DNA of 64,000 nt from Spirochaeta africana DSM 8902. Its GTDB lineage: Bacteria; Spirochaetota; Spirochaetia; DSM-27196; DSM-8902. Made by a program: the position numbers and the translations under genes. The stretch lies in NCBI RefSeq assembly GCF_000242595.2, contig NC_017098.1:1922001-1986000 (forward strand). Direction: 5' to 3'. Below, in pieces: positions 7,650 to 16,025 of the stretch (its first letter is position 1; the number at the start of each line of letters is the position of its first letter). Under the pieces are notes generated by a model. It was not told the DNA's origin. It saw only the letters and a list, made by a program, of their open reading frames with translations, and did no database searches.

Positions 7650-10486
7650 TATGCCTCCAGTCCCGGCAGAAAGATTCTGGCGGTAGTACCGCTGCCGGCG
7701 GTACTGTCAAACTCGATACGGCCGCCCATTTCGCGAACAATCCCGTACGCTACCGAAAGCCCCAGACCGGTTCCCTTGTCTACCGGCTTGGTGGTGAAAA
7801 ACGGATTGAAAACCTGAGCAAGCTGATCCTCCGGTATCCCAACCCCGTTATCACTGATGGTGATCTGCACCCATGAACCAGGTTCCGCCGACCTCGCGGC
7901 AGCACCCGCTCCCGGCACATCAGCGCTGTGCTCCCGGGCGTGAGCGGCGGCAGGGTCCTCCGGCTCGAGCGGAGGGGCTTCGAATGGTGAACCGCCGGGC
8001 ACAGCCTCGATTTGTAAGCTTATTACCGGGCGGTGCTCGGGGAACAGCCTGCAGCGCTCCTGCACCGCATCCCGGGCATTCGTGAGCAGATTCAGGACTA
8101 CCTGCTCCAGGCGGTAGAGGTTCCCGCATACCATAGGCACAGCAGAAAACCCGGTCTGCAGTTCTATCCCATGCCCGCGATACTGCGAGGTTACCAGCGA
8201 CAATGCATTGCGCACCGCCTCCTCGACCTGGAAGGGGGCGACATGTTCCTGCAGCTGTTCCCGGGAGAAGGTCCGCACATGCTCGATGATCGAGCGAATC
8301 CGGTCCACATAGTCATGAATATGCTCGGTTTTTTCCTGTACATACTCAGGCCCAAGCTGCTTTCCGGGTATCTGCCCGGAGGCCAGAAACTGAAGATTGT
8401 CAGCAGCCATTGAGATCCCGGTCAGCGGCTGATTGATTTCATGCGCCATACCGGCAGAGAGTTCGCCGAGCGCTGCCAGCTTTTCTGCCTGAATCAGCAG
8501 CTGTTCCTTCTGGTGGCTTTCATGCTCAGCCCGCTTTATCTCGGTTACATCCTGTACGATCGCCACGATAAAGTCCGGCCTTCCTTGACGTGACTCCACC
8601 TCCACACCGCCTCCGCGCAGGACTGCATAGCGTTCCTCGCCGTTGCGGCGCAGGTAGCGAATCTCGAAGGACTCCCGCCCGGACCCCCGCATCAGCTGCC
8701 GGAACTTGCGGGCGTGTGCCTGCAAATCATGCGGATGAATCATGGCATCGAAACGCAGCTGGCGCAATTCCAGGGTGCTGTAGCCAAGCAGTTCGCACAG
8801 CATCGGGTTGGCATAGATAAAGGTGCCCCGGCGAGAGAATGCCCCCACCCCGACAGGGGCGTGATCCAGCACCAGACTCAGGATGCGCTGGTTTTCGCGC
8901 AGTTCTCGCTGGATCTGCAGCTGCCGGGTCACATCGCGGAACACCACTACCCCGCCGGTTATCTCGTGAGCAGCATCGCGTATCGGCGCCCCGTTCTCGG
9001 ACACCGAGCGGCGATTACCGCGGCGGGTTACCATCTCGCGGGTTTCGGTACTGGAGTTCTGCCCGGTCTGCAGTACCATCATCAGCGAGCAGTCCACCGG
9101 CGCGCCGCTCACGGTATCCCGCAGCTGCACAACCTCGCGCAGGGGACGTCCGATGGCCTCGTGCTGACGCCACTCGGTGAGCTCTTCGGCAACCCGATTC
9201 ATCCGGGTAACACACCCTTCGTCATCGGTGGCAATAATACCGTCACCAATGCTGTAAAGGGTTCGATACAGATTCTCGCTCAGGTTCTGCAGCATCTGCT
9301 CGGTTTGGCGGATTGAGGTTATGTCATGCATCACTATCTGGAATCCGAACTCCATGTCCAGGTACTGTGGGTGGATACTTACATCGACATAGCGCATCCC
9401 GCGCTCGGTCGGGTGCGACGGCAGTTCCAGGGTAATCTCCACGGTTTCACCATCGACTGCACGCTCCAGCAGCGGGGTGATCTCCTCCTCGGGGGCACTG
9501 CGCAGCAGCACATCCCGTACATCGCTGCCAATCAGCACATCACGGCCAAGCTGCAGGAACACCTCGGTGCGTTGATTGCACTCCAGTATCTTCAGTCCGT
9601 TGGTAAGAATAATGGCATCCCGCGAGTCGGAAAACAGCCGCCGGAAGCGATCCTCGGACTCCTCCTGTCGAAAGCGGGCGGTTCGCAGACTGGTCAGCAT
9701 TCGCTGCAGCCCGTCAAAGATCATCTGGCCCTCGCGCCAGTAGGGAGACTGAGGATACACGGCTGCCAGCGACTCGTTGGGGTCCTTGGCGATACGGGTG
9801 AATACTATCGAGAGGGTGTGCGACAGGCGGGTGAGCGGGCGCAACGCACCAACCAGCACCAGAATCGCTGCAGCAACCAGCAGCGCGCCGATCAGAATCG
9901 AGCGGATAACGACCGTTACCACCGCATCAATGATATCAGTAGTAAACAGCCCGGTGCCGACGTACAGATTCAGTTCGGGGATCCCGCGAACATAGGCAAT
10001 CTTTTCGCGCTGGCCGCTATCGGAATCGACCTGATAGGTGACAAATCCGCGACCCTCAGGACTGCGGGCGATCGCTGCCATTCGTCGCAGCACATCGGGC
10101 GTATGCCCACGATAGGCCTCGACCGGCTGCATGCCTGCACCGTACACGGCTGCCGGCAGGGTTATCGGGGCGATCTCGTAGGTCCCGACAAAGAAGAAAT
10201 TGGGCACGCCGTCTTCCTGATAGCTCAGCCCGCGAATCCCCTGCAGGATCTTGTTGCGGGCCTGCATAAACCCGATATCACCGGCCTGGTACTCGGTCAG
10301 GATCGGGCGCAGGCTGGTTACCCCTACATCCACGATACGTCGCAGCTCGTTACGTCGCAGCTCCATATAGTGGTCGACATGAATAAACGCCTGCACCCCG
10401 ATTACCCCCAGCACCGAGATGGTAACAATCACTACAGCCAGGTTGAACCGGCCGCGACTGCTGAAAAGAAACGCGGGAAGCTGCAT
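7649..10486 (-). CDS. Membrane sensor histidine kinase with Cache and multiple PAS domains
   Basis: Partner kinase of the adjacent NtrC-type regulator, about 945 residues. A membrane segment at 15-36 leads into a periplasmic single-Cache domain (GVPNFFFVGTYE, LYVGTGLFTTDI), a second membrane segment near 205-225, a HAMP-like linker, three PAS domains, the dimerisation/phosphoacceptor helix (SAGMAHEINQPLTGI) and the ATPase domain with N box NLLTNARDA and G boxes DNGVGIPE and GTGLGLSV. The HEINQPL form is typical of NtrB/DctB-like kinases that work with sigma54 regulators. A longer reading to 10522 would overlap the esterase gene; ATG at 10484-10486, five bases after that gene's stop, is preferred. 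The Cache ligand is unknown. Confidence 0.93.
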   Translation of the reverse strand: MQLPAFLFSSRGRFNLAVVIVTISVLGVIGVQAFIHVDHYMELRRNELRRIVDVGVTSLRPILTEYQAGDIGFMQARNKILQGIRGLSYQEDGVPNFFFVGTYEIAPITLPAAVYGAGMQPVEAYRGHTPDVLRRMAAIARSPEGRGFVTYQVDSDSGQREKIAYVRGIPELNLYVGTGLFTTDIIDAVVTVVIRSILIGALLVAAAILVLVGALRPLTRLSHTLSIVFTRIAKDPNESLAAVYPQSPYWREGQMIFDGLQRMLTSLRTARFRQEESEDRFRRLFSDSRDAIILTNGLKILECNQRTEVFLQLGRDVLIGSDVRDVLLRSAPEEEITPLLERAVDGETVEITLELPSHPTERGMRYVDVSIHPQYLDMEFGFQIVMHDITSIRQTEQMLQNLSENLYRTLYSIGDGIIATDDEGCVTRMNRVAEELTEWRQHEAIGRPLREVVQLRDTVSGAPVDCSLMMVLQTGQNSSTETREMVTRRGNRRSVSENGAPIRDAAHEITGGVVVFRDVTRQLQIQRELRENQRILSLVLDHAPVGVGAFSRRGTFIYANPMLCELLGYSTLELRQLRFDAMIHPHDLQAHARKFRQLMRGSGRESFEIRYLRRNGEERYAVLRGGGVEVESRQGRPDFIVAIVQDVTEIKRAEHESHQKEQLLIQAEKLAALGELSAGMAHEINQPLTGISMAADNLQFLASGQIPGKQLGPEYVQEKTEHIHDYVDRIRSIIEHVRTFSREQLQEHVAPFQVEEAVRNALSLVTSQYRGHGIELQTGFSAVPMVCGNLYRLEQVVLNLLTNARDAVQERCRLFPEHRPVISLQIEAVPGGSPFEAPPLEPEDPAAAHAREHSADVPGAGAAARSAEPGSWVQITISDNGVGIPEDQLAQVFNPFFTTKPVDKGTGLGLSVAYGIVREMGGRIEFDSTAGSGTTARIFLPGLEA

Positions 10487-10490
10487 CCGG

Positions 10491-11198
10491 CTACCTGGGG
10501 TCCCCGTCAACTGACAGGTCATCCAGAAACTTCGACAGTTCTCTCAGGGTCTCCAGCGGAATAGTATGCCCGCCGGCAAAGCTGTGCAGCTGGCCATCGA
10601 ATACCGAGCTCGTAAGGACCTCGTAGGCAGCCTCTGCACCTACGATATCGAGAATCGGGTCCTGCACACCATGCGACTGAAACAGCGGCACCCGGGCGTC
10701 TTCACCCCAGCGCTGCGACAGCCCCTGTGCCAGCTTCTCCCAGCGCTCGTGAGCTACCAGGGCACCTGAAAGCTGCAGCAGGGCTGCGGGTGGCTTCGGC
10801 GCCTGCAGCGCAACCTCGGCGGCAACCATCGCCCCCTGGCTGAAACCGCCTATCACCAGCCTGTTCCAGTCCAGGCCGCTCTCTGCAATAAACTCCAGCA
10901 CCTCTCTGGCTGATTCCCGCAGACCGTCGGGATCCATGCGGGACAAGCCGACAAAATAATCACCGGTAAGAGCTCGCAGCACCTCCTGCTCGTCGCGCGG
11001 AAACCAGGCAGTGCCGTGCCTGAATCCATCCAGTACAATCTCGTATGGCGCCTGGGGAAACAGATAGTCAACCTGGACCTGTGTGCTGATTTCACTGCTC
11101 AGTCCCATCAGATCATGGGCATCGGCCCCGAACCCATGCAGCAGGATGCAGTGAATATCCGCATGGGCCCTCTCACGGGCATAGACGCGTATCGGCAT
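10491..11198 (-). CDS. Alpha/beta-hydrolase, phospholipase/carboxylesterase (YpfH-like) family
   Basis: Cytosolic serine esterase of 235 residues. The catalytic triad is visible: Ser in GGFSQGA, Asp in HGVQDPI and His in AGGHTIP. The oxyanion segment LLHGFGADAHDL is intact. ATG at 11196-11198 is chosen because GAAGGAGC stands just upstream; longer readings lack a ribosome site. It is the first gene of a three-gene operon with the sensor kinase and sigma54 regulator, so its substrate may be linked to the stimulus they sense; that is inference only. Confidence 0.9.
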   Translation of the reverse strand: MPIRVYARERAHADIHCILLHGFGADAHDLMGLSSEISTQVQVDYLFPQAPYEIVLDGFRHGTAWFPRDEQEVLRALTGDYFVGLSRMDPDGLRESAREVLEFIAESGLDWNRLVIGGFSQGAMVAAEVALQAPKPPAALLQLSGALVAHERWEKLAQGLSQRWGEDARVPLFQSHGVQDPILDIVGAEAAYEVLTSSVFDGQLHSFAGGHTIPLETLRELSKFLDDLSVDGDPR

Positions 11199-11258
11199 AG
11201 TAGCTCCTTCAGTATGTAACCTACTCACCTTTGTACCTGATTTCCAGTCTGGAAGCAA

Positions 11259-11287
11259 TTGCGTATTTGGTAATTGCCGAGTATGAT
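11259..11287 (+). promoter_or_regulatory. Promoter of the membrane pyrophosphatase gene
   Basis: TTGCGT (11259-11264), 17-base spacer, TATGAT (11282-11287). The -10 ends 7 bases before the ATG at 11295, and no Shine-Dalgarno is present. This predicts a leaderless mRNA and favours the ATG at 11295 over the one at 11283, which lies inside the -10 box. Confidence 0.6.
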
Positions 11288-11294
11288 ACACTAC

Positions 11295-13358
11295 ATGATT
11301 ACTACGACATTTCTCATTGCCGGGGTCGGCGGCGGGGTTGCCGCTCTGGTGTTTGCATTGTTCAAAACCCGCTGGATATACCGCCAGTCACCGGGAAGCG
11401 AAGATCTTCAGCGCATCAGCGGCTATGTCTCGGAGGGGGCCATGGCCTTCCTTTCCCGTGAATACCGGGTGCTGATTCCGTTCGTGATCATCGTGGCGGC
11501 ATTTCTTGCGGTAGCCAATACCGGGTCGCTGCGCCTGCAGTCGATTGCATTCCTGCTGGGCGCCCTTACCTCCGGACTGGCCGGGTTTATCGGGATGCGC
11601 GTAGCAACGGCGTCGAACTCGCGCACGACCCATGCGGCGACCAACGGCCTGAACCCGGCCCTGAAGGTAGCCTTTTCCGGCGGTACCGTAATGGGCATGA
11701 GCGTGGTAGGCCTGGTGCTGCTGGGTGCCAGCAGCATTCTTATTGCCGGCTCCTGGCTCTATGGTGATGATCCCGACACCATTCAGTACACCATCCTGCC
11801 GATACTCTCGGGTTTTTCGCTGGGTGCAAGCTCGATAGCACTGTTTTCACGGGTAGGCGGCGGGATATTCACCAAGGCTGCCGATGTCGGGGCCGACCTT
11901 GTCGGCAAGGTAGAGGCCGGGATCCCCGAGGACGATCCGCGAAACCCGGCAACCATCGCCGATAACGTCGGCGACAACGTGGGAGATGTAGCCGGGATGG
12001 GTGCAGACCTGTTCGAGAGCTTTGTCGGTTCACTGGTCGGCAGCATGATCCTGGCGCTCACGGTTGATGCCCCGGTTGATATGCGATTGCGGCTGTTTGC
12101 ATTCCCGATCATCCTCAGTGCAGTCGGGCTGCTCAGTTCCATGATCGGGGTTTTCTTTGTTCGTGCCCGTGAGGGGATATCCCCGCAGAAAGCGTTGAAC
12201 GCTGGCACCTTCGGGGCATCACTGCTGGCGGCATTGTTGACCATCCTGACCGCGTATCTGCTGGTCGGCGGCCAGAGCTTTGCGGGTGCCGGGATGTGGC
12301 ACCTGGTTGGCAGTGTACTCATCGGACTGGTGGCCGGGGTATCAATCGGTCTGCTGACCGAGATGTTCACCGGCACCGACACCTATCCGGTAAACCAGAT
12401 TGTAGAAAGTTGCCAGACCGGCGCGGCGACAACCATCATTACCGGCGTCGGCATGGGAATGCTGTCCACCGTTTTCCCGATCCTTATCATCGGGGCAACG
12501 ATCCTGATCAGTTTTATGCTGACCGGCCTGTTCGGGATTGCCATTGCCGCACTTGGCATGCTGATTACCCTGGGAATCCAACTGGCGGTCGATGCCTACG
12601 GCCCGATCGCCGATAACGCCGGCGGGCTTGCGGTAATGGCTGGCTATCCTGCCGGGGTACGGGATATCACCGACGAGCTGGACTCGGTCGGCAACACCAC
12701 CGCCGCTATCGGCAAGGGGTTTGCAATCGGCTCAGCGGCCCTGACAGCCATCATCCTGTTTACCAGCTTTCGTGAGCAGGCCGGCGCGGGGGATATCAAC
12801 CTGATGGATGTGCGGGTGCTTGTTGGCATTCTGCTGGGAGCAGTGATACCATATCTCTTCAGCGCCCTGGCAATGAATGCAATCGGCAAGGCTGCATTCC
12901 TGATGATCGAAGAGGTTCGCCGGCAGTTCAAGCAGAAGCCCGGCATTCTGACCGACACCGAAAAACCGGATTACGGCCGCTGTGTAGACATCAGCACCGC
13001 CTCGGCTTTGAAGCAGATGCTGATACCCGGTATTATTGCAGCATTGACGCCAGTCCTGGTCGGTTTTCTGGGCGGCATCGATATGCTTGTTGGTGTCCTG
13101 GTCGGGGTAACGGCATCCGGGGTTGTTCTGGCAATCTTTATGGCAAACTCCGGTGGAGCCTGGGACAATGCCAAAAAAATGATCGAGGGAGGAGCCGGCG
13201 GCGGACGCGGTTCCGAGGCGCACAAGGCATCGGTGGTCGGTGACACGGTTGGCGATCCATTCAAGGATACCGCTGGCCCGGCTCTGAACATACTTATAAA
13301 GTTGATGGCAGTGGTCAGTCTGGTGATCGCGCCAATGCTTATGGCTTATTGGGGGTAA
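11295..13358 (+). CDS. hppA: Membrane-bound ion-translocating pyrophosphatase, K+-dependent type
   Basis: Integral membrane PPase (about 687 residues, some 16 helices) that couples pyrophosphate hydrolysis to H+ or Na+ export. Signature segments are [39 protein letters not shown] and the C-terminal [20 protein letters not shown], which hold the Mg-pyrophosphate site. [18 protein letters not shown] has Ala where K+-independent enzymes have Lys, so it should be the K+-stimulated subclass. This segment resembles Na+-pumping enzymes of thermophiles, but H+ against Na+ cannot be settled by eye. The start at 11295 follows from promoter spacing; ATG at 11283 is the alternative. A gene of unknown function follows after three bases. 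Confidence 0.95.
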   Translation: MITTTFLIAGVGGGVAALVFALFKTRWIYRQSPGSEDLQRISGYVSEGAMAFLSREYRVLIPFVIIVAAFLAVANTGSLRLQSIAFLLGALTSGLAGFIGMRVATASNSRTTHAATNGLNPALKVAFSGGTVMGMSVVGLVLLGASSILIAGSWLYGDDPDTIQYTILPILSGFSLGASSIALFSRVGGGIFTKAADVGADLVGKVEAGIPEDDPRNPATIADNVGDNVGDVAGMGADLFESFVGSLVGSMILALTVDAPVDMRLRLFAFPIILSAVGLLSSMIGVFFVRAREGISPQKALNAGTFGASLLAALLTILTAYLLVGGQSFAGAGMWHLVGSVLIGLVAGVSIGLLTEMFTGTDTYPVNQIVESCQTGAATTIITGVGMGMLSTVFPILIIGATILISFMLTGLFGIAIAALGMLITLGIQLAVDAYGPIADNAGGLAVMAGYPAGVRDITDELDSVGNTTAAIGKGFAIGSAALTAIILFTSFREQAGAGDINLMDVRVLVGILLGAVIPYLFSALAMNAIGKAAFLMIEEVRRQFKQKPGILTDTEKPDYGRCVDISTASALKQMLIPGIIAALTPVLVGFLGGIDMLVGVLVGVTASGVVLAIFMANSGGAWDNAKKMIEGGAGGGRGSEAHKASVVGDTVGDPFKDTAGPALNILIKLMAVVSLVIAPMLMAYWG

Positions 13359-13361
13359 TAC

Positions 13362-14150
13362 ATGGAGTATACAAACCATCTCTATCTGATTCTCTATCCG
13401 AATCCTTCGCTGGTTGCGTCGCAGTACAATCCACAGCAGTTTGCGCGTCACTATATCTCCGGCAGCACCCGGTATTATGACGGCAAGGTGTTGTTCGCCG
13501 AGATTGACATCAACTATCGCCACCCGCACTTTGCGATCGAAGAGGGGCTGGCGCAACTGGTGCCGCATGAAGACGGGCGTCCCAAGGCGACAAAGTTCAT
13601 CTCGATTTACCGCGTGTTGGAGCACATAGATTTTGATGCCATCCAGAAGCTGTATCTTACCTCTCCGGAGGCCGCAGTGCTGGAGCTTGAGCCGGCCAAT
13701 GACGATGTAAAGACCCGGGAGCCGGGTATTCTGCGCATCTTTGCCGAGATCACCCCGCTGCGCATGCTGGTTCTGACCAAGCTCGACTTTATCGAATTCG
13801 GTCGATCGATTACCGCAGAAAACGACATGCGGAGCGTTCCCTCGCTGTTCTACACCCAGCTGGAATTCGACACCGAGAGTTTCCTGCAGGACTTCGAACA
13901 CAATCCGCTGATGCAACCGCCAATCCCCGGGCTGCACCCCAGCAAGCTCCGCGATGCTATCTTTGAACTGCAGTCATCGCGGGACAAAACCTCCAAGGGG
14001 CTTGCACTGGACAGTTCGTTCGACAAGATACCCTACCGCTTTATTCGCCACGGATTTATGTTCGCTGCGGGAAGCAGGTACCGGTTTTTCCGTATGCCGG
14101 CAAATCGTGACATCGAGGAAAGCAATTACAAATTCTGGAAGTCGATGTAG
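13362..14150 (+). CDS. Conserved-looking protein of unknown function
   Basis: I do not recognise this 262-residue protein. It has no signal peptide or membrane segment and a balanced, soluble composition with many aromatic residues. Opening segment: TNHLYLILYPNPSLVASQY. GGGGGTAAT before the ATG is a good ribosome site. It starts three bases after the pyrophosphatase stop and ends just before a strong terminator, so the two genes form one transcription unit. This pairing is the only functional hint. Codon use looks like that of its neighbours. Confidence 0.8.
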   Translation: MEYTNHLYLILYPNPSLVASQYNPQQFARHYISGSTRYYDGKVLFAEIDINYRHPHFAIEEGLAQLVPHEDGRPKATKFISIYRVLEHIDFDAIQKLYLTSPEAAVLELEPANDDVKTREPGILRIFAEITPLRMLVLTKLDFIEFGRSITAENDMRSVPSLFYTQLEFDTESFLQDFEHNPLMQPPIPGLHPSKLRDAIFELQSSRDKTSKGLALDSSFDKIPYRFIRHGFMFAAGSRYRFFRMPANRDIEESNYKFWKSM

Positions 14151-14171
14151 GCTCCCGTCGGGCCATACCCG

Positions 14172-14200
14172 AAAAGCCGGCCAGTCGGCCGGCTTTTTTT
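14172..14200 (+). terminator. Rho-independent terminator after the pyrophosphatase unit
   Basis: GCCGGCC (14176-14182) pairs with GGCCGGC (14187-14193) around the loop AGTC, flanked by AAAA and followed by seven T. A textbook intrinsic terminator, immediately upstream of the next promoter. Confidence 0.92.
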
Positions 14201-14202
14201 AT

Positions 14203-14231
14203 TTGACAGCTCGGCAGCACGTGCGTAGACT
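14203..14231 (+). promoter_or_regulatory. Promoter of the acyl-CoA synthetase gene
   Basis: Consensus TTGACA (14203-14208), 17-base spacer, TAGACT (14226-14231). It gives a leader of about 33 bases that carries GGGAGGATGA before the ATG at 14271. This gene is a conventional, leadered example to set against the leaderless ones. Confidence 0.75.
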
Positions 14232-14270
14232 GATACAGAGATCATGCATGATCGATGCAAGGGAGGATGA

Positions 14271-15950
14271 ATGTCTCACAAGAAAACTGGGACCCCATGG
14301 GGGTTTCTCGAAGAGTACCGACCGGGGTTCTTTACCGGAACCTGGCCAACGGTACCCGAAATGATCCGCATTACCGCCAACCGCTATGGCGAGCGTCGCT
14401 GTTTCACCAGCTTCGTACCCACCCCTCGCAGCTGGACCTATAACGAAACCCTTACGCGAATCGAAAGCCTGGCCGGCAAGCTGCAGCACGACGGTCTGAC
14501 GCCAGGGATGCAGGTCGGGCTTACCGGGAAAAACTCCCCGGAATGGGGAATCGCCTACCTGGCCATCCTGTTTGCCGGCGGGGTGGTGGTTCCAATCGAT
14601 CACATGCTGTCAAACAAGGATACCCTGCGACTGCTGGAGCGTGCCGAGTGCAGTATGCTGTTGACAGACAGCGACAAATTCGAGTTCTTTCAGCAGCAAA
14701 AGCTGATCAAGCATCTGTACGGGCTTGATGCCGGTTTGCCTGATTTCATACTGGAGCTGCCCGCCGAGGCTTTTGAGCCGGTGCAGCGCGACGAAACCGA
14801 TCTGGCCGCAATCCTCTTTACTTCGGGCACAACCGGGGACTCAAAAGGGGTAATGCTGTCCCATCAGAACCTGGTCGCTGACTGCTATCTGGCACAGCAG
14901 CATCTGGCTATTTTCCACACCGATATCTTCTATGCCCTGCTGCCGCTGCACCATTCGTACTCCATGCTGGCCGTCTTTCTGGAGTCTCTCTCGGTTGGCG
15001 CAGAAACCGTCTTTACCCCGCAATTGGCCGTGTCGCAGGTACTCAAGGATCTGAAGCAAGGCAATGTAACCATGTTTCTCGGGGTGCCTATGCTGTTCAA
15101 CAAGCTGCTCAAGGGCCTGATGCGCGGTGTACGGGAGAAAGGGGTCGTGGTGTACGGGATTATTCGCGGCCTGATGGGCCTCAGCGGAGTAATCAAAACC
15201 CTTACCGGGGTGAATATCGGCAAGGGCCTGTTTCGCGGCCTGCGCGGTAAACTCTCTATGGACAAGATCCGGATCTGCATCAGTGGCGGCGGTCCGCTGC
15301 CAACCAGCACCTACAAACAGTTCAATCAGCTGGGGCTGTCATTCGTACAAGGATACGGACTCACCGAGACTTCGCCGATTATCACCCTGAATCCGACCTA
15401 CTCCACCAGGATTGCCGCAGTGGGTCTGCCGGTTGCCCAGGCCGATATCAAGGTAATCGACGCGGATGAGCACGGTATCGGAGAGATCGTGGTCAAGGGC
15501 CCAATGGTAATGCAGGGATACTACCGCAACCAGGAGGCTACCGACGAGGTCTTTACCGAGGATGGCTACTTTACCACCGGAGACATGGGGTATATCGATG
15601 CCAAGGGGTACGTCTACCTTACCGGTCGCAAAAAACTGCTGATAGTAACCGAAGGCGGAAAGAATGTATATCCGGAGGAGATCGAGGATCAGTTCCAGCT
15701 GTACGACGAGATTGAGCAGATTATGGTTCGCGGGTACGAGTTGGACAAGGCCATGAAGACCGAAGGCATCGAGGCGCTTATATACCCCAACCAGGATATC
15801 GATGTCAGCGAGCAGCGGATTGCCGAGATCATCAAAGAGGTGAATCACAACCTGCTGCCATATCAGCGTATTCAACGCCACAGCGTGCTTTCCGAGCCTC
15901 TGCCCATGACCACTACCAAGAAAATCAAACGACACGAAGCCGGACAGTAA
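14271..15950 (+). CDS. AMP-dependent acyl-CoA synthetase/ligase (long-chain fatty acid type)
   Basis: Adenylates a carboxylic acid and transfers it to CoA; 559 residues, cytosolic or peripheral to the membrane. Adenylate-forming motifs are complete: LFTSGTTGDSKGVMLSH (ATP phosphate loop), VQGYGLTETSP, YFTTGDMGYID, and the hinge and catalytic Lys region GRKKLLIVTEGGKNVYPEE near the C-terminus, with a final TTTKKIKRHE. The C-terminal shape resembles FadD/FACL-type enzymes. It is a single-gene unit with its own promoter and SD, ending at a hairpin convergent with a sensor kinase gene. Chain-length preference is unknown. Confidence 0.92.
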   Translation: MSHKKTGTPWGFLEEYRPGFFTGTWPTVPEMIRITANRYGERRCFTSFVPTPRSWTYNETLTRIESLAGKLQHDGLTPGMQVGLTGKNSPEWGIAYLAILFAGGVVVPIDHMLSNKDTLRLLERAECSMLLTDSDKFEFFQQQKLIKHLYGLDAGLPDFILELPAEAFEPVQRDETDLAAILFTSGTTGDSKGVMLSHQNLVADCYLAQQHLAIFHTDIFYALLPLHHSYSMLAVFLESLSVGAETVFTPQLAVSQVLKDLKQGNVTMFLGVPMLFNKLLKGLMRGVREKGVVVYGIIRGLMGLSGVIKTLTGVNIGKGLFRGLRGKLSMDKIRICISGGGPLPTSTYKQFNQLGLSFVQGYGLTETSPIITLNPTYSTRIAAVGLPVAQADIKVIDADEHGIGEIVVKGPMVMQGYYRNQEATDEVFTEDGYFTTGDMGYIDAKGYVYLTGRKKLLIVTEGGKNVYPEEIEDQFQLYDEIEQIMVRGYELDKAMKTEGIEALIYPNQDIDVSEQRIAEIIKEVNHNLLPYQRIQRHSVLSEPLPMTTTKKIKRHEAGQ

Positions 15951-15962
15951 CTGTCTATGGTT

Positions 15963-16016
15963 CGCAGCCGGTGCAATGCCGGCTGCGGATTCACCGGTAC
16001 TGCCTGCGGATTCACC
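15963..16016. repeat. Perfect 9-bp hairpin and 13-bp direct repeat between convergent genes
   Basis: CGCAGCCGG (15963-15971) and CCGGCTGCG (15979-15987) form a perfect 9-bp stem with a 7-base loop. The 3' arm overlaps a 13-base direct repeat, CTGCGGATTCACC, at 15983-15995 and 16004-16016. No T tract follows on either strand. It may act as a transcript-end stabiliser between the converging genes. Confidence 0.6.
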
Positions 16017-16025
16017 AATACAGAA

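Noticed and set aside
9326-10564. 412-codon plus-strand frame opposite the Cache-PAS kinase
   Set aside because: Shadow of a certain kinase gene; no recognisable domain and no start signals.
12732-13937. 401-codon minus-strand frame across hppA and the next gene
   Set aside because: It spans two well-supported plus-strand genes and has no motif or start signal.
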